From CAYMFD01 sp964389475 (GTDB lineage Bacteria > Bacteroidota > Bacteroidia > Chitinophagales > Saprospiraceae), in contig CAYMFD010000055.1 of NCBI GenBank assembly GCA_964389475.1, forward strand, positions 1-23,110: a stretch of 23,110 nucleotides of DNA, read 5' to 3'. Shown here piece after piece: positions 7,753-15,527 of the stretch (positions are counted from its first letter, which is position 1; every line of letters starts with the position of its first letter). Under the pieces are notes generated by a model. That model worked only from the letters and a program-made list of their open reading frames with translations. It did no database searches and had not been told where the DNA came from. The position numbers and the translations under genes are program-made.

Positions 7753-8163
7753 ATGAGAATATCTGCGTACAGACGAGCCCACTTCAATGCAGCACACCGC
7801 CTACATAATCCTAACTGGAACGATAGCAAGAATGCTGACACATTCGGCAAGTGCAACAACCCCTACTACCATGGGCACAACTATGATCTAGAGGTACGAG
7901 TTACCGGCGAGGTAGATCCTGATACGGGCTACCTGATCGATCTCAAGGTATTGGCCGATGTCATCAAGGCACAAGTAGAAGATCGCTTTGACCATAAAAA
8001 CCTCAATCTAGAGACAGAAGAGTTTAAGGAGTTTAACCCGACTGCAGAACACATCTGCTACGTGATACACGGTATACTGACAGAGCATCTCGACGATAGG
8101 TATGAGATCGGCGTCAAACTGTGGGAAACGCCTAGAAACTACGTCGAGTACCCTGCAAGGTGA
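7753..8163 (+). CDS. 6-pyruvoyl-tetrahydropterin synthase family protein (PTPS/QueD fold)
   Basis: Counted from the ATG at 7753 the protein has 136 residues, the normal size for this family; longer frames would start inside the assembly gap. The family converts 7,8-dihydroneopterin triphosphate to 6-pyruvoyl-tetrahydropterin (PTPS) or to 6-carboxy-tetrahydropterin (QueD, queuosine pathway). Zinc ligands are His15 in HFNAAHRL and His40/His42 in HGHNY; Cys34 is the nucleophile, FDHKNLN supplies the Asp/His pair, and Glu in KLWETPRN is the pterin anchor. The spacing C34-x5-HGH with FGKCNNP is that of biopterin-type PTPS, whereas QueD has C-x3-HGH. I therefore favour PTPS activity over QueD, with moderate confidence. 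No other pterin or queuosine gene lies beside it. Confidence 0.88.
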   Translation: MRISAYRRAHFNAAHRLHNPNWNDSKNADTFGKCNNPYYHGHNYDLEVRVTGEVDPDTGYLIDLKVLADVIKAQVEDRFDHKNLNLETEEFKEFNPTAEHICYVIHGILTEHLDDRYEIGVKLWETPRNYVEYPAR

Positions 8164-8236
8164 GGTGGTAAGGACTGATATGTCTCTACCATCGATTACT
8201 TTAGCGGCATAATCTTACAACCGCTAGATCGACCCT

Positions 8237-8704
8237 ATGACCAATAACGATATCCTCAGGCGACTACGCTACACATTTGACTTCAGTGATGAGCAGATGA
8301 TCGGCATCTTCGAGCTAGCCGACCAGATCGTGTCTAGGGCCGTGGTGAGCAACTGGATGAAGAAAGAAGAGGACGAAGACCATCAAAACATGACCGACCT
8401 GCAATTGTGCAGTTTCCTCGATGGCCTGATCAACCTCAAGCGTGGCAAGCGAGAAGATCGACAAGACGAACCGCTAGAATACCTCAGTAACAATATGATC
8501 TTACGCAAGCTCAAGATCGCTTGCTCCTACAAAAACGAAGACCTCCTTGAGATCCTCAAGTTGGTAGATATGCGGATCAGCAAACACGAACTATCGGCAT
8601 TTTTTAGAAACCCAAAACAAAGTCAGTACCGGCCGCTCAAGGACCAGATCCTCCGCAAGTTTATCTACGGCCTCCAGATCAAACATCGAGGTAAGGAGAA
8701 GTAA
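8237..8704 (+). CDS. YehS/DUF1456 family protein
   Basis: A 155-residue protein that matches the DUF1456 (E. coli YehS) family along its whole length. It has two copies of a helical ~65-residue unit, each beginning NNDILRRLRYTFDFSDEQM or NNMILRKLKIACSYKNEDL. Further family blocks are WMKKEEDED, CSFLDGLINLKRGKRED and, in the second unit, AFFRNPKQSQYRPLKDQILRKF. YehS is 156 residues, so the gene is full length. The function of the family is not established; the basic, all-helical repeat suggests nucleic-acid or protein binding, which is inference. It stands 73 bases after the PTPS gene and ~106 before the bacilliredoxin gene on the same strand and may share their transcript. Confidence 0.88.
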   Translation: MTNNDILRRLRYTFDFSDEQMIGIFELADQIVSRAVVSNWMKKEEDEDHQNMTDLQLCSFLDGLINLKRGKREDRQDEPLEYLSNNMILRKLKIACSYKNEDLLEILKLVDMRISKHELSAFFRNPKQSQYRPLKDQILRKFIYGLQIKHRGKEK

Positions 8705-8810
8705 GTGCTCCCGCACGACCCACTTAGGACGAGTAGTCGAATTATGCTCAGTAGAACTATCACCCATCTTATGGTGTTTCTACTTTCGCACAACATAAAA
8801 ATATAGAGAT

Positions 8811-9224
8811 ATGTACCCACCAGAACTCGTAGCACCAATGGCCAAAGATCTTACAGAATTTGGCTTTGACGGATTGTCTAGCGTAGAGGCTGTAGATAGC
8901 GTGATGAGCAAAACCGAAGGATCGGTACTACTGGTCGTCAATAGCGTATGTGGCTGTGCTGCTGCTAATGCCCGACCTGCGGCTAAGATGGCGGCACAAC
9001 ATGGTAAGAAGCCAGAAAACCTCGTCACCGTATTTGCTGGTGTCGATCGTGAGGCTACTGCGAGAGCGAGAGAGTACCTACTACCCTATCCGCCATCATC
9101 ACCATCGATTGCCTTATTTAAAGAAGGTAAACTGGTACACATGATCGAGCGACACCACATCGAGGGCCGGTCAGCTGATATGATTGCTGATAACCTCAAG
9201 CAAGCGTTCGACCACTACCTGTAG
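8811..9224 (+). CDS. BrxA/BrxB family bacilliredoxin
   Basis: A 137-residue thioredoxin-fold protein of the BrxA/BrxB (YphP/YqiW, DUF1094) family. Hallmarks are the N-terminal MYPPELVAPM, the C-x-C active site in NSVCGCAAANARPA (Cys47-Gly-Cys49), VFAGVDREATARAREYL, PPSSPSIALFKEGKLVHMIERHHIEGR, and the C-terminal helix. In Bacilli these proteins remove bacillithiol from mixed disulfides after oxidative stress. Many Bacteroidota encode bacillithiol synthesis genes, so the same role is plausible, but none of the Bsh genes is in this window. The start is certain because MYPPE is the conserved beginning. It is followed by ~190 bases without genes and then the DUF4956 operon. Confidence 0.92.
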   Translation: MYPPELVAPMAKDLTEFGFDGLSSVEAVDSVMSKTEGSVLLVVNSVCGCAAANARPAAKMAAQHGKKPENLVTVFAGVDREATARAREYLLPYPPSSPSIALFKEGKLVHMIERHHIEGRSADMIADNLKQAFDHYL

Positions 9225-9425
9225 TATTGGGCACAACTTATCTATGGCTTATTGTTGTACTATCGCTTCTAGGCATTTACACCCTTGATGTGCCGTTAAC
9301 ATTATGCTAATAATTGGCTAACAAGCATATGTGGCCTACCTTCGACGAGTGATAATAGACATGCTGTCGTCTATTGCTTTGAGTAAACCGTTTTTTTGAA
9401 TGGTCTCTCGTTGTAAGTGTACCTT

Positions 9426-10187
9426 ATGTTAGATATCAATTTGATGGATTTTGATCCAGCAGTACCATCATTTATGGTGATGCTGATTACATCCCTTGTT
9501 GCCTTCTTTTTGTCGTCCGTCATTGCTATTACGTACCAGTATACCACTGCTGGCGTGCACCGCAATGCCCACTTCGTACAGGCACTAGCACTGATCAGTG
9601 TTGTGGCTGCCATGATACTACAGGCCATCGGTGAGAGTGTCGCCATAGGTCTTGGTATCATCGGTGCCTTATCCATCATCCGCTTCAGGACATCGTTAAA
9701 CGATCCTAGGAATATCACCTTTATGTTTGCCTCACTAGGTATAGGCATAGCTTGTGGCGTAAAGGGATTTGGCATTGCCATTACTGGTACTTTAGTATTC
9801 TGCCTGGCGGCTATAGTCATGAGATTCTCTCCGCTGCATGGTGATCAAGATATGATCGGTATTGCCAAGATCAGAATGTCGGTAGAGGCCAAGGTCCAGC
9901 TCGCTATCGAGCAGATACTTCGTGCAGACTGTAACGCATATGAGATCGTTAAGTGTCGGATCACCTATGTCAAAGTACCGCCAAAAGAAGAAGTCCAACA
10001 CACTGCGGAAATTACCACTCAACCTGCTATACCTCCGCCTGTGATCAGAGAAAAGCAGCTCGAGTATGTGTATCACATACGCCTACGAGAGCTTAAGTCC
10101 ATCGCTCATATCGAGACTCGACTACTAGATATAGCGGATGTCAAGGAGGTTAAAATTGATTTTCAAAAAGAGGCACCCCGACTGTAA
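9426..10187 (+). CDS. DUF4956 integral membrane protein
   Basis: The ATG at 9426 gives 253 residues; a GTG at 9417 in the same frame is the alternative. The N-terminal half has about four membrane segments (roughly residues 16-38, 50-84, 97-113 and 115-133). Between them sits the family signature GALSIIRFRTSLNDPRN (80-96), which identifies DUF4956. It is loosely reminiscent of the conserved loop of MgtC proteins. The C-terminal ~110 residues are soluble with a beta-alpha-beta pattern and a Pro-rich linker (TTQPAIPPPVI). Elsewhere DUF4956 genes often accompany VTC-domain polyphosphate polymerase and CotH genes (recalled). Here the partners are instead a HlyD-like and a TolC-like gene, joined by a one-base overlap (TAATG at 10185-10189). 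The molecular function is unknown. Confidence 0.85.
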   Translation: MLDINLMDFDPAVPSFMVMLITSLVAFFLSSVIAITYQYTTAGVHRNAHFVQALALISVVAAMILQAIGESVAIGLGIIGALSIIRFRTSLNDPRNITFMFASLGIGIACGVKGFGIAITGTLVFCLAAIVMRFSPLHGDQDMIGIAKIRMSVEAKVQLAIEQILRADCNAYEIVKCRITYVKVPPKEEVQHTAEITTQPAIPPPVIREKQLEYVYHIRLRELKSIAHIETRLLDIADVKEVKIDFQKEAPRL

Positions 10188-11200
10188 TGACTCGACTTAA
10201 CCCCTTTTACATCTTACTCTTACTCGTAGGAGCAGCTCTATTATTATTGTTTCGTAATACTAAAAGTGAGGCCTCGTCTTTCTATGGTCTAGCAGAGAGT
10301 CGCGCTACGGAGATCAATTATAACTATCCTGTAGTAGTGGATAGCATACTAGTCAAGGAAGGTCAGTTCGTCAATAAAGGAGACCAACTACTCTTGCTGT
10401 CAAGGCGGCAAGCCAAGGAGACGATGGCAGACCAGGAATATCGCATCAATCAGTTAAAGGCTGAAGCGGCGCTGTGGCGCGAAAAAACAGAAAATGAAGT
10501 CTCCCAGGCTCAACTACAAAAGCAAGCTAGCGCAGCTGACCTGTCTCGCAAAATTGCTGAAGTCAGTGCGGAAATCGATCAAAAGAAGGCCTTATTCGAT
10601 GGCCTCCAGACCATACAGGCTCCTGCCTCCTCGTATGAACACCTGCAACTGACACTTAATAATCTAAAGGAAGAAATAAGAGAAGTATCCAAGCTATACG
10701 ATACAAGAATCGACGGGCTCAACAAGGAGCTGCAATATGGTCGTAATCCTTACAGTGCTCAGATCAAACGATATATCGCAGAAGAGGCCTTTAACGATGC
10801 CCGTAAAATACAAGCCATCACCGTGATCGCTCCTGATGATGGCCTAGTCGGTAACATTAACTGTAAGAGAGCAGAGCACATTTCTTCATACAGCAGCCTT
10901 TTGACTTTTTACGAACCACACTCTTCTACTGTTAAAGGCTTTGTGCACGAGGACCTGTCTCTTAAGGTTAAAGTGGGGCAATCATTGATCGTTTCTTCGC
11001 TCAAAGACCCGACTATATCCTACGTCGGCCAAGTGGTCGGACTAGGGTCGAGGATCGTAGAGATACCAGCACGCCTTCGCAAACTTGAGACTTTCAAAGT
11101 CTATGGGAGAGAGGTATTGATAGAGATACCTACGGATAATATCTTTTTGCAAAAAGAGAAAGTGAGTATCCTTTTCGCTGATTCTATAGGTAACAATTAG
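10187..11200 (+). CDS. HlyD-like membrane fusion (periplasmic adaptor) protein
   Basis: A 337-residue protein with the order expected for a membrane fusion protein. It has a single N-terminal membrane anchor (residues ~7-22) and a first half of the barrel-sandwich (lipoyl-like) domain with VVVDSILVKEGQFVNKGDQL (49-68). A long charged coiled-coil hairpin follows (~75-205, with the turn near residues 140-155), then a second barrel-sandwich half ITVIAPDDGLVGNINCKRAE (211-230) and a beta-barrel region to the end. Such adaptors bridge an inner-membrane transporter and a TolC-type channel. The gene overlaps the DUF4956 stop by one base, and its own stop is three bases before the next ATG. No ABC, RND or MFS gene is nearby, so the inner-membrane partner is presumably the DUF4956 protein or a component encoded elsewhere. 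Confidence 0.85.
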   Translation: MTRLNPFYILLLLVGAALLLLFRNTKSEASSFYGLAESRATEINYNYPVVVDSILVKEGQFVNKGDQLLLLSRRQAKETMADQEYRINQLKAEAALWREKTENEVSQAQLQKQASAADLSRKIAEVSAEIDQKKALFDGLQTIQAPASSYEHLQLTLNNLKEEIREVSKLYDTRIDGLNKELQYGRNPYSAQIKRYIAEEAFNDARKIQAITVIAPDDGLVGNINCKRAEHISSYSSLLTFYEPHSSTVKGFVHEDLSLKVKVGQSLIVSSLKDPTISYVGQVVGLGSRIVEIPARLRKLETFKVYGREVLIEIPTDNIFLQKEKVSILFADSIGNN

Positions 11201-11203
11201 TAG

Positions 11204-12394
11204 ATGATGCGGCTCATTGTTATTATCCTTTTCCTTCCTCTACTTGCCGATGCACAGTCGATTAACTCTGATCGCTTCCTTGCCACTTATGAGCTGATGT
11301 ATAGCACAACTGATCAAAGTAATGGCTCCGATATTCGCCTACCTTGGATCAATCAATACGACCTTAGGACGGAGACTAGAGATTTTAATCCTGCTGAGCA
11401 AGAGTATACGCTGCGCTTAAGTCCTGCCTCTCCTCGGGTACGCCGTGCTCAACGCCAACTCAGCAATACCATTGAAGCTAGACCTGACTTTGACTATAAA
11501 GAGATGGTATGTGATTATAAGCAACAACTGTATGAAGACTGGGTAGACTTGTATGTACTCCAGTCAAGAAGAACCCTACTCGATTCTCTGGTCGCAGTAG
11601 CTATAGATGAGCAAATCGTGTATCAGCGTATGCTAGCCATAGATGACTTCAATCCCCAGCGATTCTTAACACTTACTCGTAGTCTGAGCAATTATAAAAT
11701 CCTCCTGTCTGAGATAGATGCCGAGATAGACCTCTTAGCTGGCAGGTATGAGTTAACGGCGATCCTGCTCGACTTCGAGGATATGATAACACCTAGCATA
11801 GCGGCGACGGTACTGCAGTCTATACCATCATCTCAAGGGACTAGCCTCGACCAAGCAGCAGCCCAATACGAACGACAAGAAGTAGAGCAAGAAATAACAC
11901 TTGAATTGGCAGAAAGCAGGGAGGTTTTTGACTTTGCACAGTTTAGATACCAAGGGCCTACCTCTGACGCCTTGCGAGAGCGACTATCTATAGGCATAGG
12001 TCTACGCATCAATACCGAGGGAAGTCAAGCTCTCAAGATGCAGGAACTGCGTAAAAAACTGACAGAATTAGACCTTAAGGTCAAAAGAGAGAATAGTCAG
12101 TCCCGCAAAAAATCTAAAGAAGAGTATAGCCAATTTACAAGCCTGATAGGTATCTACGAGTCGTTTAACTCCATCTGCCGTGAGGAAAAAGCCACCATGA
12201 GTAAAATCGTAGAAGCGGCCATAGCAAACTCTACTGCCACACCGCTACTACTCTTATCTGAGCAATCCACAAGCCTACAAAGGAGGCTGCAAGCCCTCGA
12301 TCATATAGAAGATATACTCAAGCAATACGTACGTGTTCTATCCGAACAAGAAGTGCTATGTGGGCCAAATGCCAGAAACTACCTAAAACCCTAA
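11204..12394 (+). CDS. TolC-like outer-membrane channel protein
   Basis: A 396-residue protein (ATGATG start; either codon possible) with signal peptide MMRLIVIILFLPLLADAQ. Two similar halves follow, each with a short beta hairpin and long helices. The first half has EYTLRLSPASPRVRRAQRQL and then helices through YELTAILLDF; the second has FDFAQFRYQGP and RLSIGIGLRI, then charged helices to the end. This strand-helix repeat is the architecture of the TolC/outer-membrane efflux family, although sequence identity is low and it is shorter than E. coli TolC. It ends the operon with DUF4956 and HlyD-like genes and converges on the ATPase gene 48 bases away. It likely forms the outer-membrane exit of a trans-envelope assembly. 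Confidence 0.75.
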   Translation: MMRLIVIILFLPLLADAQSINSDRFLATYELMYSTTDQSNGSDIRLPWINQYDLRTETRDFNPAEQEYTLRLSPASPRVRRAQRQLSNTIEARPDFDYKEMVCDYKQQLYEDWVDLYVLQSRRTLLDSLVAVAIDEQIVYQRMLAIDDFNPQRFLTLTRSLSNYKILLSEIDAEIDLLAGRYELTAILLDFEDMITPSIAATVLQSIPSSQGTSLDQAAAQYERQEVEQEITLELAESREVFDFAQFRYQGPTSDALRERLSIGIGLRINTEGSQALKMQELRKKLTELDLKVKRENSQSRKKSKEEYSQFTSLIGIYESFNSICREEKATMSKIVEAAIANSTATPLLLLSEQSTSLQRRLQALDHIEDILKQYVRVLSEQEVLCGPNARNYLKP

Positions 12395-12442
12395 GAGAGT
12401 TTGATAAGCTAGAGCAAAAGCAGTCCGTGTGGACGCATAATG

Positions 12443-13576
12443 CTACTTAAGGCCTTGTAGATATCGTTTAAAGAAAACATCGTAAACACTGTATATGGTA
12501 CCCTGGTCAGTCGGGGTGTCATGTACGAGCTGTGCATCTAGAAGGTAGTGCAGTGCCAGATTGGCGGTGGAAGATGATACATCATACTTAGCCGTAAACT
12601 GCTTACTCCGGACGGTACTTACCTCGCCCTCCTTGGCTATACCACGCCATGTCTTGTATTGATTACTAGTCATCATTTTGCTAAGGCTAAGGATGACCAT
12701 CTCTTGTTCGAGTAGTATTTTCTGCTTGACTTCCTGCACGTGGCTGTCCTTGACATCGCCTTGATAATTACCATATAGACGGTTACAAAATACTTGTGTG
12801 TAGTAAGTATAGCGTTCTGTCCAGTTGAGTACGTCATGCACCTGATCGATGCTTATGTCCTTCTCTCCAGCTGCGAACTGCTGGGTAATAAATTGATGGT
12901 AAGACTCATAGGCGATATGGTGGAGCTGCATCATCTCCAGCGATCTATAAAGTGGCTTGCTAGGTGTACTCACGAGCTCCATGAGTAAGTGTCGCTGACT
13001 CCCACTCAGTATCCAGTGTATGGGTAAGTCTGCTTGTATCCACTCTCTGAGGGTGGCATCCATCGTTGTACGAGGATAGTTAGAGATCTGCTGAAACTCA
13101 TCAATGGCTATCGACATAGGTACACGGTGCTCTTGCAGATAAGCTATCAATGTCGTCATAGTCTGTGTAGAGAGCCGTGTATCCTCCTTAATACCTAGCT
13201 CTATCCAGGGGTCGTTAGTAACACTGTCTATACCTACCCTAGGCTGATACCTCGAAAAGAACTGCAGAAGTTGCTCTAGCATGCCCGCCTTCCTATGCTT
13301 GATAGCATTGATGACAGACTCTACAAACTTGATCTGAAAGTCAGCATCAGAAGTAGTGTTAAGCATATCAACATAGATGCATGTATGGCTATCCGATAGA
13401 TGGTGGTGGACGTGCTTGATTAAACCCGTCTTGCCTAGCCGACGAGGCGAGTATAAAACGATAGGGCGGTTATGCTCGACCGCTTTTAGTAGGTGCTCGA
13501 GCTCTTCTTGTCTGTCGCAAAAGTGACTAGGACCAGGATACTTTGAGGTCTGAAATGGATTGGACAACTGGCTCAT
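12443..13576 (-). CDS. Stand-alone AAA ATPase with C-terminal winged helix (archaeal-ATPase-like, PF01637 type)
   Basis: A 377-residue STAND-like P-loop ATPase. The start MSQLSNPFQTSKYPGPSHFCDRQ leads into Walker A SPRRLGKT (residues 43-50), the hydrophobic strand CIYVDML, Walker B IAIDEFQQ (Asp159-Glu160) and a sensor strand WILSGSQRHLL. The last ~85 residues look like a winged-helix domain (SNQYKTWRGIAKEG, TAKYDVSSSTANLALHYLLD). Bacteroidota genomes commonly carry many single-gene ATPases of this kind, whose roles are unknown. No nuclease or toxin partner gene lies beside it. It is transcribed in the same direction as comM but is separated from it by a 17-bp palindrome. Confidence 0.8.
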   Translation of the reverse strand: MSQLSNPFQTSKYPGPSHFCDRQEELEHLLKAVEHNRPIVLYSPRRLGKTGLIKHVHHHLSDSHTCIYVDMLNTTSDADFQIKFVESVINAIKHRKAGMLEQLLQFFSRYQPRVGIDSVTNDPWIELGIKEDTRLSTQTMTTLIAYLQEHRVPMSIAIDEFQQISNYPRTTMDATLREWIQADLPIHWILSGSQRHLLMELVSTPSKPLYRSLEMMQLHHIAYESYHQFITQQFAAGEKDISIDQVHDVLNWTERYTYYTQVFCNRLYGNYQGDVKDSHVQEVKQKILLEQEMVILSLSKMMTSNQYKTWRGIAKEGEVSTVRSKQFTAKYDVSSSTANLALHYLLDAQLVHDTPTDQGTIYSVYDVFFKRYLQGLK

Positions 13577-13609
13577 AGAACATCATTTATGAGCAAATAT
13601 AAGGTTTGT

Positions 13610-13648
13610 CAGGATTCCTGTGTCAGGAAAGCTGACACAGGAATCCTG
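13610..13648. repeat. Perfect 17-bp inverted repeat, 5-nt loop
   Basis: The arms CAGGATTCCTGTGTCAG (13610-13626) and CTGACACAGGAATCCTG (13632-13648) are perfectly complementary around GAAAG. It lies 30 bases after the comM stop and 33 before the ATPase start. Neither side has a proper T-run, so it is not a standard intrinsic terminator. The word TCAGGATTC recurs in the larger inverted repeat at 17884-17989. Confidence 0.85.
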
Positions 13649-13678
13649 GCGCTTGGTTTTATGGTCTTAAAAATGCTG

Positions 13679-15235
13679 CTAGCTGGCCCACCCCTCTCTA
13701 TCGAGGCTCCTATACTGAATCGCCTCAGCTAGGTGCTCGATCTTAATATCCGTACTGCCTGCCAGGTCAGCAGAGGTGCGGGCGACCTTAAGGATGCGGT
13801 CGTAGGCTCTAGCTGATAACTGCAACTTTTCCATGGCCGTCTTTAGTAAGGTGAGTCCCGCTGTATTGAGTTGGCACACTTCCCTCACCATACGGCTAGG
13901 CATCTGGGCATTGGAGTAGATGCCCTCTATATCCTTGTATCGCTCCACCTGTATCTCTCTTGCTTTGATGACTCGCTCTACGATGTCCTTGCTGGTCTCC
14001 TCTGGCCGCTGCGTACTAGACAGTTCATCATAAGAGACCGGCGTCACCTCTACGTGTAGGTCTATGCGATCTAGCAGGGGTCCGCTGATCTTGTTAAGGT
14101 AGCGCTTGACGACACCCGGTCCGCAGACGCAGTCTTTGTCGGGATGGTTGTAGTAACCACACGGGCAAGGGTTCATCGAGGCGATCAGCATAAACGAAGC
14201 TGGGTAGTCAACGGTAATCTTGGCACGTGAGATAGTGACACGCCGCTCCTCCATCGGCTGGCGCATGACCTCTAGTACGGCCCGCTTAAACTCCGGCAAC
14301 TCATCGAGAAAGAGGACGCCATTATGAGCCATTGATATCTCACCAGGATTGGGGTTACTACCGCCACCTACCAGCGCTACGTCACTGATGGTGTGGTGTG
14401 GCGACCTGAATGGCCTAGTCGTTACCAGGCCTGCCTCCGCATTGAGCATACCACAGACCGAGTGGATCTTGGTAGTCTCCAGCGCCTCGTGAAGATTGAG
14501 CGGTGGCAGGATGGTCGGGAGCCGTCTAGCCAGCATCGTCTTACCGGCTCCTGGCGGCCCGATCAATATCACATTATGTCCTCCTGCGGCGGATATCTCG
14601 AGAGCCCGCTTGATATTCTCTTGGCCTTTTACATCCGAAAAATCTACCTGATAGTGGTTGACACCTTCGGCAAATAAGGCGCGAGTATCCTGCACGGTAG
14701 TCTTTAGGGTGATGCGACCCTCTAGCATATCGACCGCCTCGCTAAGGTTGTTTAGCCCATATACCTCTAGGTCACTGACGATAGCCGCCTCCTTAGCGTT
14801 TTGCTTAGGGAGCAAGATCCCCTTGTAGCCCTGCTTACGAGCCTGGATGGCGATGGGTAGGGCTCCCTTGATAGGACGCAGGCCTCCGTCTAGTGCGAGC
14901 TCGCCCATGATGATATAGCGGTCTAGGTCTGGTGCCTCTATCTGCTTAGTCGCGGCTAGGATACCCAATGCTAGCGGTAAGTCATAAGAACTGCCTTCCT
15001 TGCGGATATCAGCTGGCGCCATGTTGACGATGAGTTTAAGCCGCATCATCTGGTAGCCGATATTCTTGATAGCCGCCTCTATCCGTGCAAAACCCTCTCG
15101 TACAGCATTGTCCGGTAGGCCCACTAACTCGTAGCCTCGTGACTGCGGCGGTACTTGCCCACCCGCATTTACCTCTATCGTTATGGTCTGGGCCTCGACG
15201 CCTTGTACGGCACTTGCATAAGTTTTTACTAGCAT
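13679..15235 (-). CDS. comM: ComM/YifB family Mg-chelatase-like AAA+ ATPase
   Basis: The start at 15235 (MLVKTYASAVQGVEA) is the family's usual beginning and gives 518 residues; an upstream in-frame ATG at 15271 adds twelve unsupported residues. The N-terminal domain has the S5/Lon-like fold (ITIEVNAGGQVPPQSRGYELVG shown in family order, VNMAPADIRKEGSSYDLPLA). The AAA+ core has Walker A GPPGAGKT, RPFRSPHHTIS, Walker B VLFLDELPEF, MNPCPCGYY with a Cys pair (C-x-C and C-x-C downstream), and GPLLDRIDLHVEV. The C-terminal Mg_chelatase_C domain ends RAYDRILKVARTSADL. In naturally transformable bacteria ComM is the helicase that extends RecA-made heteroduplex by branch migration. Its position near recA and two ssb genes suits that role. 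Confidence 0.93.
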   Translation of the reverse strand: MLVKTYASAVQGVEAQTITIEVNAGGQVPPQSRGYELVGLPDNAVREGFARIEAAIKNIGYQMMRLKLIVNMAPADIRKEGSSYDLPLALGILAATKQIEAPDLDRYIIMGELALDGGLRPIKGALPIAIQARKQGYKGILLPKQNAKEAAIVSDLEVYGLNNLSEAVDMLEGRITLKTTVQDTRALFAEGVNHYQVDFSDVKGQENIKRALEISAAGGHNVILIGPPGAGKTMLARRLPTILPPLNLHEALETTKIHSVCGMLNAEAGLVTTRPFRSPHHTISDVALVGGGSNPNPGEISMAHNGVLFLDELPEFKRAVLEVMRQPMEERRVTISRAKITVDYPASFMLIASMNPCPCGYYNHPDKDCVCGPGVVKRYLNKISGPLLDRIDLHVEVTPVSYDELSSTQRPEETSKDIVERVIKAREIQVERYKDIEGIYSNAQMPSRMVREVCQLNTAGLTLLKTAMEKLQLSARAYDRILKVARTSADLAGSTDIKIEHLAEAIQYRSLDREGWAS

Positions 15236-15478
15236 GGTATATGGTAAGTATGTAGAAGTAGTAAAATACAACAGGATATCCGTCCTGCAAAGTGCTGGTG
15301 GTCCTAGTGCTGTGAGCTAGATCATTCTAACCCTTCAAAAAAGTGTGAATTTCCAGTAGTTGGCGTTTCCAATTAGACACATTAATAGCTAGTTGGTAGG
15401 GTCGTATTGCGACACGTGAGTAACGTATATCCGAGTCGACACTGTCCACTACGCAAACGTGATGTAGGCGTAGGGTTT

Positions 15479-15514
15479 AAAAAATTGACCTCGGCTACTG
15501 GTAACCGAGGTCAA
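15479..15514 (-). terminator. Intrinsic terminator of recA
   Basis: On the minus strand TTGACCTCGG pairs with CCGAGGTCAA (arms 15505-15514 and 15485-15494; the loop can pair further as TAC/GTA). Six T follow (15484-15479). It starts 13 bases after the recA stop, a textbook rho-independent terminator. Confidence 0.92.
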
Positions 15515-15527
15515 TATGTGTGGGATA

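Noticed and set aside
12422..12433. Small hairpin GTCC-GTGT-GGAC between the convergent TolC-like and ATPase genes
   Set aside because: Only four base pairs and no T-tract; too weak to call a terminator.
13610..13648. Intrinsic terminator of comM
   Set aside because: The stem is strong, but on the comM strand it is followed by ACAAACCTTA-like sequence without a T-run, so I list it as a repeat.
15404..15431. Words resembling a conserved 16S rRNA stretch (GTGAGTAACG)
   Set aside because: Only about ten bases match, with no flanking rRNA sequence or structure; taken as chance.
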